A stretch of DNA of 9,949 nt from JBFMDU01 sp034431935. GTDB lineage: Bacteria; Chloroflexota; Dehalococcoidia; GIF9; JBFMDU01. The notes under the pieces were generated by a model, which was not told the origin of the DNA, ran no database searches, and saw only the letters and a program-made list of their open reading frames with translations. Positions 1 through 6,309 of the stretch are shown here, piece by piece (the first letter of the stretch is position 1; the number at the start of each line of letters is the position of its first letter). The stretch lies in the NCBI GenBank assembly GCA_034431935.1, contig DAOUCU010000041.1, positions 1 to 9,949 on the forward strand. The letters are read 5' to 3'. A program made the position numbers and the translations under genes.

Positions 1-1
1 G

Positions 2-214
2 GACGTCGACACCGTCATTATCAACGGCCGGGTGGTGATGGAAGGCCGCAGGGTGCGGACCTTTGATGAGGTCGAAGCGGTGGAGAATGCAGTGAAGACG
101 ACAGCGGCGCTGGACGAAAAGGCCAGAAAGAAGGCGAAGACTATTGCTGAATTGTGGGCAAAGTCATACCGCAAGCGCTTCGAGCCGGCCGCCGGCCGGA
201 AAGGTTCTCGTTGA
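2..214 (+). CDS. Amidohydrolase family protein, C-terminal fragment
   Basis: This is the last 70 codons of a gene that begins left of the window, ending at TGA 212-214. The first visible residues (DVDTVIINGRVVMEG) match the closing beta-strand signature of cyclic amidohydrolases of the cytosine deaminase / chlorohydrolase / SAH-deaminase group, where 'V..V.V.G..V...' returns to the small beta-sandwich domain after the TIM barrel. A charged helical tail rich in Lys, Arg and Glu follows, which is also usual there. The metal-binding His and Asp residues lie outside the window, so substrate and activity cannot be judged. The gene is co-directional with the downstream PLP enzyme and its stop overlaps a possible small ORF, so it probably belongs to the same transcription unit. 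The family call is fairly safe; the subfamily is not determinable. Confidence 0.72.
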   Translation, partial: DVDTVIINGRVVMEGRRVRTFDEVEAVENAVKTTAALDEKARKKAKTIAELWAKSYRKRFEPAAGRKGSR

Positions 215-324
215 CTTTGAGTTCGGAACAATGTGGTGAACGACCGCCAGTGAAGATGATGGTAGCCGACTTCCAACTGGTCGAGGGAATGAAAGAGTTC
301 GTCAAACGGCTGGATATAGCTTAG
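211..324 (+). CDS. Possible small ORF, 37 codons, translationally coupled on both sides
   Basis: A TTG codon at 211-213 overlaps the upstream TGA stop (TTGA). It is preceded by GGAAAGG at 198-204, six bases before the start. The frame runs to TAG at 322-324, one base before the ATG of the next gene. The predicted peptide has an acidic/polar start, then a plausible amphipathic stretch (VKMMVADFQLVEGMKEFVK) and ends LDIA. I recognise no family. The case for it is the exact fit of the frame between its two neighbours, and the weak ribosome-binding site of the next gene, which would suit translational coupling. Against it are the rare start codon, the short length and the lack of a known homologue. 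It could instead be the remnant of a longer gene lost by deletion. Confidence 0.35.
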   Translation: MTLSSEQCGERPPVKMMVADFQLVEGMKEFVKRLDIA

Positions 325-325
325 C

Positions 326-1567
326 ATGAGCGTGTCTACAGGACTGCCTGAATACCGGTGCCCGGAATGCGGGCGGTCCTTTCCCATCACTGGGCCTGTT
401 TATCGCTGCCAGGACTGTGACTATCCGCTTGAGGTGCCGGTTGAGGCCGGCTCCGTAGCGGTATTGCAATTTACTCACCATGGCGAGCGCGGCGTGTGGC
501 GCTATCGTCAGATGCTGCCGGTCCGGGATGACGGCAGTATCGTCTCGCTGGACGAAGGTGGCACTCCTCTGCTGGAGGCGGCTCATCTGGGTAAGGAACT
601 CGGGCTCAATCATCTCTATCTTAAGGACGAGACCAGGAATCCAACTGGCACTTTCAAGGATCGGGGGACGAGCGTTGGAGTATCGTTCGCGGTGGAGCGA
701 AAGTTCATAGGGGTGGGGTGTGTTTCTACTGGCAATATGGCGATTTCGGTCGCTGCCTATGCCGCTAAGGCCAGGAAGAAAGCACTGGTGCTGGTACCGG
801 CGACAACGCCGCCGGGGAAGCTGGTGCCGGTGCTTTCCTACGGTACTGTCGTTGTAGTTATGGACCGGCCGTACCCGGAGATATTCAAGACAGGGTTCGA
901 GATCGGACGGGAACTTGGCTATTTGTGGCTTCATTCTGATTCCCCTTTGCGTGTCGAGGGGCAGAAGACCTGCGCCTACGAATTGTGGGAGCAGTTGCAC
1001 CGGGCCGTGCCGGATAAGGTACTTGTACCGACCAGCAGTGGCGGAAACATCAGCGCCATTTGGAAAGGCTGGCGGGAACTTGAGGCGATGGGGCTGATTG
1101 GCCGCCTGCCGCAGATGGCGGCGGTTCAAGCCGAAGGATGCTCGCCTATCGTTAAGGCGTTCCAGTCCGGTAAGAACGATGTCGAGGCGGTTAGCGAGGT
1201 ATTAACTGGAGCTCATTCCATTTCGAATCCCGACCCGCCAAGCGGGAGCAGAGCGCTGAAGTTGCTGAGAGAGTCTGATGGCATAGCCGAAGCGGTCACC
1301 GACAGGGAGATGCTTGAGGCGCAATCGGCACTGGCGCGGAAGGAAGGGGTGCTGGTGGAGATGGCTTCGGCGGCGAGCGTGGCGGTGCTGGCTAAGCTGG
1401 TGCGGAAGGGTTATATTAGCAGAGAAGACGCCGTCGTCTGCGTGGTCACCGGTACCGGTCTCAAGGATATGGAGTCAGTGGCGAAAGGGAATCGCGAGCC
1501 GCTTCGTTTTAGCTCGTGGACTGAGTGCCGCAGGGCGCTTAAGCGAATATCAGGAGGTACCGCTTGA
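326..1567 (+). CDS. Threonine-synthase-like PLP-dependent enzyme with N-terminal zinc ribbon
   Basis: This 413-residue fold-type II PLP enzyme belongs to the threonine synthase family, whose founding member converts O-phosphohomoserine to threonine. An N-terminal zinc ribbon has CPEC at 12-15 and CQDC at 28-31. The Schiff-base lysine is K111 in NPTGTFKDRG. STGN (134-137) resembles the family's substrate/cofactor loop, SSGGN (237-241) is the usual Gly-rich PLP-phosphate loop, and TGTGLKD (375-381) is the conserved C-terminal segment. Length is normal for the zinc-ribbon threonine synthases of archaea and many bacteria. The start follows the small ORF by one base with only a weak SD, so coupled translation is likely. 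The 3' end overlaps the next start (TTGA). No homoserine kinase or homoserine dehydrogenase is nearby; the partner is a 2,4-diaminopentanoate-dehydrogenase-like gene. A catabolic role, such as a relative of the OrtB subunit of 2-amino-4-ketopentanoate thiolase, is therefore an alternative to biosynthetic ThrC. The family is secure, the substrate is not. Confidence 0.85.
   Translation: MSVSTGLPEYRCPECGRSFPITGPVYRCQDCDYPLEVPVEAGSVAVLQFTHHGERGVWRYRQMLPVRDDGSIVSLDEGGTPLLEAAHLGKELGLNHLYLKDETRNPTGTFKDRGTSVGVSFAVERKFIGVGCVSTGNMAISVAAYAAKARKKALVLVPATTPPGKLVPVLSYGTVVVVMDRPYPEIFKTGFEIGRELGYLWLHSDSPLRVEGQKTCAYELWEQLHRAVPDKVLVPTSSGGNISAIWKGWRELEAMGLIGRLPQMAAVQAEGCSPIVKAFQSGKNDVEAVSEVLTGAHSISNPDPPSGSRALKLLRESDGIAEAVTDREMLEAQSALARKEGVLVEMASAASVAVLAKLVRKGYISREDAVVCVVTGTGLKDMESVAKGNREPLRFSSWTECRRALKRISGGTA
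1552..1557 (+). promoter_or_regulatory. Shine-Dalgarno that fixes a TTG start
   Basis: AGGAGG lies inside the last codons of the threonine-synthase-like gene, six bases before TTG 1564-1566. The nearby ATG at 1571 is out of frame with the long downstream ORF. The SD and the TTGA stop/start overlap therefore identify TTG as the initiator and point to translational coupling. Confidence 0.75.
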
Positions 1568-2616
1568 AAAATGAAATCAGGGTAGTCCAGGTGGGTGTGG
1601 GGCCGCTGGGCAAGCTTATTGTCAACCACATCGTTAAGGAAAGGAAAGGTCTCAGGCTGGTCGGGGCAATTGATATTAATCCTGGGTTGACCGGCAGGGA
1701 TCTGGGGGAGGTCTGCGGATTGAGGAAGCTGGGCGTCAGGGTCGCGGCTGACGCTGGCAAGGTCTTTGCCGCCACAAAGCCCGACATCGCCATCTACACT
1801 ACGACATCGTTTGCTAAGGACACGTACAGGCAGATTGAGCCAGCCATCAGACACGGTGTCAATGTGGTCTCCACCTGTGAGCAGTTGTCCTATCCATATT
1901 TCGCTGAAGCGGCGTTGACCGAAAAGTACGACCGGATGGCTGTTAAGAACGGTGTTCGCATCTTTGCCACCGGTATTAACCCCGGATTTCTTATGGACCT
2001 GCGCGCCATCGTCCTGTCCACCGGCTGTACTAGCGTTAAGAGCATTGAAATCACCCGAGTGATGAACGCCAGCCTGCGGCGGGAATCTTTCCAGAAGAAA
2101 ATCGGCGCCTCGATGACCATGACGGAGTTCAACAGAGCGATGGAGGAGGGGAGGATATCGGGGCATGTCGGACTTGAGGAATCGATTTGCCTGATTGGCG
2201 AGGCCCTGGGCTGGGAGCTAAGCGAAATCCTGGTTGAAGCCGCTGAGCCGGTCATAGCTGAAAAGGACATTGTCTCCCAGTATTACAGGGTGAAGAAAGG
2301 CCGGGTCAAGGGCGTCCGCCAGTTGGCTTGTGGTATGAACGGCAAACAGAAAGTGGTGACACTGCGCTTTGTCGCATACCTTGACGCCACGCCGTCTTAC
2401 GATGAGGTGCATATTGCGGGTACGCCGGAGATTACCGCCAAGGTTAGCCCCTGCTGGCATGGCGACTACGGGACAGTAGCCATGGTGGTCAACCTGATAC
2501 CGGCCGTGCTGAATGCGCCACCGGGCGTGCTAACCATCACCGACCTGGTACCGCTCGGCTTCAAGTCAGGCGACATGACGCGTTTTATCAATACCGGGCG
2601 TTGTAGTTGTTGCTGA
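1564..2616 (+). CDS. 2,4-diaminopentanoate dehydrogenase-like / DapB-type NAD(P)-dependent oxidoreductase
   Basis: This 350-residue protein has an N-terminal Rossmann nucleotide-binding motif, GVGPLG at 11-16, after the strand IRVVQV. The dinucleotide fold is followed by VGAIDINP (33-40), KPDIAIYTT (72-80) and NVVSTCEQLSYP (100-111). The segment ATGINPGFLMD (135-145) is a signature I associate with the dihydrodipicolinate-reductase-like family that includes 2,4-diaminopentanoate dehydrogenase of clostridial ornithine fermentation. That enzyme oxidatively deaminates 2,4-diaminopentanoate to 2-amino-4-oxopentanoate. Length and the C-terminal GVLTITDLVPLG match the family. The protein ends in an unusual Cys-rich tail, RCSCC. 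It starts at TTG overlapping the previous stop, behind a strong SD. Pairing with a threonine-synthase-like PLP enzyme recalls the ort gene neighbourhood, but ortA, the mutases and the ornithine racemase are not visible. A related dehydrogenase acting on another amino acid is equally possible. Confidence 0.75.
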   Translation: MKNEIRVVQVGVGPLGKLIVNHIVKERKGLRLVGAIDINPGLTGRDLGEVCGLRKLGVRVAADAGKVFAATKPDIAIYTTTSFAKDTYRQIEPAIRHGVNVVSTCEQLSYPYFAEAALTEKYDRMAVKNGVRIFATGINPGFLMDLRAIVLSTGCTSVKSIEITRVMNASLRRESFQKKIGASMTMTEFNRAMEEGRISGHVGLEESICLIGEALGWELSEILVEAAEPVIAEKDIVSQYYRVKKGRVKGVRQLACGMNGKQKVVTLRFVAYLDATPSYDEVHIAGTPEITAKVSPCWHGDYGTVAMVVNLIPAVLNAPPGVLTITDLVPLGFKSGDMTRFINTGRCSCC

Positions 2617-2631
2617 AAGTGAGAGGGATCG

Positions 2632-3126
2632 GTGGCGATGTGGTTTAGTATCGTGACCTGCCTCTTGGTGCCTTTGCTGGGGTTGTCGGTTGTATCTGGA
2701 ACAGGGCTAGCTGTCAGTGGTGAAAAGCAGTCGGCCCTGATTGAGCTGGCCGATTGGGACGTGATAGAGTGCTCATTCATACACTCGGTCGAGCGGTCGC
2801 GTGTCGTTGAGCTTTATCGGGTGAACAGGTACGGACTGGTGCTTTGTGAGTCAAGAACGAAGTCATTTGGCTGGGGGCTGCCATGTAACGAGGCAGGCTA
2901 TTCAATGAAGAAAATTGATGGGGAGACATGGTTTGTCTTTGAAATGTCACGGCCGATGCCCAAAGTAGTTATCGCTACTGACCCGGTAAACGATTATGTT
3001 TTGCGAATAGGTGATAAGATATTCAAGCTCGAAGACTTCGGTGGGATCGTGGAGGTTGAGGTGAAGAACTTCTACAGGATAGGGTTTGATCTACCTTCAT
3101 GGAAGATGTCCTTAAGAGTCCCGTAG
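2632..3126 (+). CDS. DUF1850 domain protein, TRAP-transporter associated
   Basis: This 164-residue protein has one N-terminal hydrophobic segment (about residues 4-22, WFSIVTCLLVPLLGLSVV), a signal anchor or signal peptide that exports the rest. The exported part carries the DUF1850 pattern, including ECSFIHSVERSRVVELYRV (51-69), a variant of the family's 'F.HSV....V.E.Y' core. A later Gly/Trp-rich stretch, FGWGLPCNEAGY, also fits. DUF1850 genes commonly sit beside fused TRAP 4TM/12TM permeases of the TAXI type, as here, and their biochemical role is unknown. The start is GTG 2632 or the in-frame ATG 2638; GAGAGGG at 2621-2627 is 4 or 10 bases away, so ATG is at least as plausible. The 3' end overlaps the permease gene by 28 bases, supporting a fixed stoichiometry or coupling. 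Confidence 0.78.
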   Translation: MAMWFSIVTCLLVPLLGLSVVSGTGLAVSGEKQSALIELADWDVIECSFIHSVERSRVVELYRVNRYGLVLCESRTKSFGWGLPCNEAGYSMKKIDGETWFVFEMSRPMPKVVIATDPVNDYVLRIGDKIFKLEDFGGIVEVEVKNFYRIGFDLPSWKMSLRVP

Positions 3127-5141
3127 TCGATGCCGAGCGCCTCTGGGCTCGCTTTTCCAATGAGCGTAACCTGACGGGCGGGGTTGCTATCGTTGTTGCG
3201 GTCATTGCCTTCCTGTTCACTGTTCTTCCAATCGTTAACTCGGCGCGTGCCGGATTTATTACTATGGACATGGTCAGGACTGTTCACCTCGCTCTGGCGT
3301 TATGCCTTGGCTTTCTCATGTTCCCTGGCGCCAAGCGGCTCGCTGGCCGGATTTCTTACTGGGACTATCTTCTGGCCGCAGGCGGCCTGTATGTTGGCCT
3401 GTACCCACTGATTAACTACGGGGTATTAGTCCAGCGTGCTGCCACAGGATACCAGCTCATCGATTTGATTACTTCAGGGACAGGCATTGTTTTGGTGCTG
3501 GAAGCAACAAGACGGGCCATCAACCCGGCCATGGTATTTGTAGCAGTAGCTTTCCTGCTTTATGCCGTTTTCGGCTCATTTTTACCGGGTGTCTTCTCCC
3601 ACGGCGGGTACTCTTGGAAATCCATTATTGAGCATATATATCTGACGAAAGAAGGGCTGTTTGGGATCCCGTTAACGGTATCAGCCCAATTTGTTATTCT
3701 TTTTATTGTTTTCGGTTCGATATTCGAGATGAGCGGTGCTGGAAGGTTTTTCATGGATTTCGCAATTGCCTTTACCGGGCGACAGAAGGGTGGTCCGGCT
3801 AAAGCGGCCGTAGTCGCCAGTGCCCTCTTCGGTGCTATCTCAGGGAGTTCCGTGGCCAATGTAGTTACCACCGGTGTTTTTACCATTCCCCTGATGAAAA
3901 AAGCGGGTTACATGCCTGAATTTGCCGGGGCAGTCGAGCCGGCGGCCTCCACTGGCGGTCAGCTGATGCCGCCGGTCATGGGAGCAGCTGCTTTCGTCAT
4001 GGCAGAGTTTCTTGGCCTGTCCTATGGTGCCATTGCTCTGGCCGCAGCGATTCCTGCCTTTCTCTATTTTTCGGGCGTCTATATTGCCGTTGACCTGCAG
4101 GCACGAAAGCATGGTATCAGGGGACTGTCCAGGGAAGAGACCCCCGCTATCAGGAAGACACTGGTTAGTGGCTGGTTCTACTTTATGCCGATAGCGGCGG
4201 TCATCTGGTTCCTGGCGACCGGCTACACTCCTATGCTAGCGGTGGTATATGCAATGGCTGTGGTAATAGTTATCTTTGTCATTAAGTCTCTTTACAACAA
4301 TATGAAAGCGGTTGGTGAACGAAAAAAGAACACCTGGCGGGTGTTGCGTGATATCGTCTCAGCTATTTATAAGGCACTTCAGAGCGGTGGTAAAGGGGCA
4401 GTTCCGGTTGCCCTTGCCTGCGCTTCTGCCGGTATTATCGTCGGCGTGGTCACCCTGACTGGCATCGGTTTCAAGCTGGCCAATGTGGCTTTAACTATTT
4501 CTGGCGACTACCTGCTGCCCATCCTGATAATGACGATGGTAACATCGCTCATCCTCGGTATGGGTGTTCCGACCACGGCCAACTATATTATTACCGCTAC
4601 CATCGCCGCGCCGGCTATTCTCACTTTCAATGCTGCGTCAGTTGGTCTCAACATCAGGGACTTTATCATTCAGTATCCACAGGCAGCCATGGCCGCCCAT
4701 ATGTTTGCTTTCTACTTTGGTGTGGCGGCTGACTTGACGCCACCGGTGGCGCTGGCCGCCTACGCCGGCTCTGCTATTGCGCGCAGTGACCCAATCAAAA
4801 CTGCCGCAAACTCGGTGGTCATCGGCATCGGTACATACATTGTCCCATATATGTTTATCTATTATCCGGTACTGTTACTGGTTGGGGTTGGCTCCTCGCC
4901 GTACTCAATCTTATGGTTGATTGGAGTGATAATCCTGACACTTGTCTGTATGACCGCGATAACCGCCGGGACGATGGGTTATTTTCTTGGACGTTGTGAT
5001 ATTATGGCTAGAGTTGGTTATATCATAGCCGGTATCTTCATGTTCATGCCGCCTTTGTCTCTCAAGGTTTTTGGACTGGTTATTATGACGGGAGTAGTGA
5101 TTTATCAGTGGTGGTCCAAGCGAGGGGTGGTCAAGAGATGA
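3099..5141 (+). CDS. TRAP transporter permease, 4TM/12TM (DctQ-DctM) fusion
   Basis: This 680-residue integral membrane protein combines the small (DctQ-like, 4 TM) and large (DctM-like, 12 TM) subunits of a TRAP transporter. TRAP systems are secondary, ion-gradient-driven importers that use an extracytoplasmic binding protein. The first part (about 25-160) holds the small-subunit-like helices. The large domain shows the family's conserved segments: FGAISGSSVANVVTTGVFTIP (244-264, two residues shortened in meaning to the SGSS/ANV core), the PEFAGAVEPAASTGGQLMPPVMG stretch (273-295), and GMGVPTTANYIITATIAAPA (487-506). The length is typical of these fusions, which pair with TAXI-type binding proteins. 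The ATG at 3099 lies within the DUF1850 gene in another frame, with only a weak GGAT/AGGG-like SD, so coupling is likely. The C-terminus ends in a positively charged KRGVVKR, consistent with a cytoplasmic tail. The substrate cannot be read from the permease. Confidence 0.93.
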   Translation: MEDVLKSPVVDAERLWARFSNERNLTGGVAIVVAVIAFLFTVLPIVNSARAGFITMDMVRTVHLALALCLGFLMFPGAKRLAGRISYWDYLLAAGGLYVGLYPLINYGVLVQRAATGYQLIDLITSGTGIVLVLEATRRAINPAMVFVAVAFLLYAVFGSFLPGVFSHGGYSWKSIIEHIYLTKEGLFGIPLTVSAQFVILFIVFGSIFEMSGAGRFFMDFAIAFTGRQKGGPAKAAVVASALFGAISGSSVANVVTTGVFTIPLMKKAGYMPEFAGAVEPAASTGGQLMPPVMGAAAFVMAEFLGLSYGAIALAAAIPAFLYFSGVYIAVDLQARKHGIRGLSREETPAIRKTLVSGWFYFMPIAAVIWFLATGYTPMLAVVYAMAVVIVIFVIKSLYNNMKAVGERKKNTWRVLRDIVSAIYKALQSGGKGAVPVALACASAGIIVGVVTLTGIGFKLANVALTISGDYLLPILIMTMVTSLILGMGVPTTANYIITATIAAPAILTFNAASVGLNIRDFIIQYPQAAMAAHMFAFYFGVAADLTPPVALAAYAGSAIARSDPIKTAANSVVIGIGTYIVPYMFIYYPVLLLVGVGSSPYSILWLIGVIILTLVCMTAITAGTMGYFLGRCDIMARVGYIIAGIFMFMPPLSLKVFGLVIMTGVVIYQWWSKRGVVKR

Positions 5142-5221
5142 GCTCGTTGTCAGGTTTTTCTGCGGATATTCCCAACGGCATCAAAGCGGGCGGTGCGCCG
5201 GGCGATGGACTGCCTGCATGA
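5138..5221 (+). CDS. Possible 27-codon small ORF overlapping the permease stop
   Basis: ATG 5138-5140 overlaps the permease TGA (ATGA), the classic arrangement for coupled translation. A GAGGGG stretch at 5122-5127 lies ten bases upstream. The frame runs to TGA 5219-5221 and encodes a short Gly/Pro/Ala-rich peptide (begins MSSLSGFSADIPNG) with no hydrophobic segment. I recognise no family. The spacing is gene-like, but the length and low-complexity composition make a chance ORF quite possible. It may simply be a leader that keeps ribosomes moving towards the downstream binding-protein gene. Confidence 0.22.
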   Translation: MSSLSGFSADIPNGIKAGGAPGDGLPA

Positions 5222-5273
5222 TATAACGGGAATTTTCAGTCAGAATAATAATGAGGGAGGTTGACAGCACAGG

Positions 5274-6245
5274 ATGAAACTAACACGAATCGCCGTCATC
5301 ATTACTATGGTCGCAATTTTAGCAGTCATGGTTGCTGGTTGTGGCGCCCCTGCACCGGCAAAGGTGGAAAAGCTGGCCATCTTCACCGGCGGTACGGCCG
5401 GGACTTATTATCCGCTGGGTGGTGGTCTGGCCAAGATTATTAATGAAAAGACCAAGGTTGCCGAGGCTTCGGTAGTCAGCTCTGGGGCTTCTGCCGCCAA
5501 CGCCAGAAAAATTGGTGAGAAAGAAGCCGGGCTTTGCCTGATTCAGAATGATGTTGCCGCTGAGGCTTATAATGGCCTGCAGGCATTCAAGGATGGAGCC
5601 ATAAAGAACATCCGCGGTATAGCTGTCTGGTATCCCGAAACCATCCAGTTTGTGACCCTTAAAGAGTTCAACATCAAGACTCTGGCTGACCTGAAGGGGA
5701 AGAAGGTTGGTATCGGTGCCCCCGGAAGCGGTACGGCTGTTGAAGCGCTGGCCATACTCGAATCGGCGGGCATTAACCGGAGCAATGCCAACCTCACCGA
5801 CCTCGATTTCAAGGAGGTAGCAATCGCATTAAAGGACAAAACGATCGATGCTGGTGTCGTTGTCGCCGGGATTCCGACGGCGGCGGTGACTGATGTCGCT
5901 ACGGCCCGCGACGTCTACATCGTTGAAATCACGGATGACACCTATAAGGCTATCAAAGGTAAGTACCCGTACTTTGTTCAGAACGTTGTCCCCGCTGGCA
6001 CTTACAAGGGCGTTGACAAAGATGTCAAAACGGTGGCGGTAATGGCCATGCTGGCCACACGAGAAGACATTCCGACTGATGTTATCTACCAGATTACCAA
6101 AGCCATGTTCGAGAATCTGGACGTTCTGGTTGCCACTCATGCCAGAGCCAAAGATATCACTCTAAAGGGCGCTCTAGATGGCATGTCTATCCCGCTCCAT
6201 CCGGGTGCGGAGAAATACTATAAGGAAAAGGGTATCCTGAAATAG
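5274..6245 (+). CDS. TAXI family TRAP transporter substrate-binding lipoprotein
   Basis: This 323-residue lipoprotein is the extracytoplasmic solute receptor for the TRAP permease. A basic MKLTR start and a hydrophobic core lead to a lipobox VAGC with the lipidated Cys at residue 23, then an Ala/Pro linker. The mature protein opens with LAIFTGGTAGTYYPLGGGLAKIINE (34-58), whose central GTYYPLGG is the hallmark of the TAXI group. SSGASAANARKI and LIQNDVAAEAYNG follow, and LKGKKVGIGAPGSGT (142-156) begins the second lobe. Known TAXI proteins bind small amino acids or carboxylates such as glutamate; the ligand here is not deducible. The gene is separated from the permease by 132 bases. GGGAGG at 5255-5260 is a good SD, though 13 bases from ATG. 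I see no convincing promoter in the gap, although separate higher expression of the receptor would be usual. A terminator follows. Confidence 0.93.
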   Translation: MKLTRIAVIITMVAILAVMVAGCGAPAPAKVEKLAIFTGGTAGTYYPLGGGLAKIINEKTKVAEASVVSSGASAANARKIGEKEAGLCLIQNDVAAEAYNGLQAFKDGAIKNIRGIAVWYPETIQFVTLKEFNIKTLADLKGKKVGIGAPGSGTAVEALAILESAGINRSNANLTDLDFKEVAIALKDKTIDAGVVVAGIPTAAVTDVATARDVYIVEITDDTYKAIKGKYPYFVQNVVPAGTYKGVDKDVKTVAVMAMLATREDIPTDVIYQITKAMFENLDVLVATHARAKDITLKGALDGMSIPLHPGAEKYYKEKGILK

Positions 6246-6268
6246 GGAAAACCTGAGGCCCGAGTGTC

Positions 6269-6303
6269 AAGGGGGTGGCGTTGCCTAAACGCTGCCCCCT
6301 TTT
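6269..6303 (+). terminator. Rho-independent terminator between convergent operons
   Basis: A 14-bp stem (6269-6282 with 6288-6301, two G-U wobbles) closes a five-base loop (6283-6287). The 3' arm ends in CCCCCTT and runs into TTTT (6300-6303). It begins 24 bases after the stop of the binding-protein gene. It also lies just beyond the stop of the minus-strand AOR gene, but the minus-strand T tract is only two bases, so termination is mainly for the plus-strand operon. Confidence 0.88.
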
Positions 6304-6309
6304 GATATG

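Noticed and set aside
184..200. GC-rich CCGGC repeat
   Set aside because: It is coding sequence for Pro-Ala-Ala-Gly-Arg near the amidohydrolase end, with no T tract or other sign of a terminator.
302..1129. 275-codon minus-strand reading frame opposite the threonine-synthase-like gene
   Set aside because: It mirrors a gene with clear family motifs and its own translation is Pro/Arg/His-rich with no recognisable domain. It is a GC-driven shadow.
1411..2166. 251-codon minus-strand reading frame
   Set aside because: It lies opposite the end of the PLP gene and the dehydrogenase gene, has no motifs, and its composition is typical of antisense translation.
5147..5228. Promoter-like hexamers (TTGTCA at 5147, TATAAC at 5222) before the receptor gene
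   Set aside because: No pair has acceptable 16-18 base spacing: the sequence 17 bases before TATAAC is CGGGCG-like, and nothing fits TTGTCA downstream.
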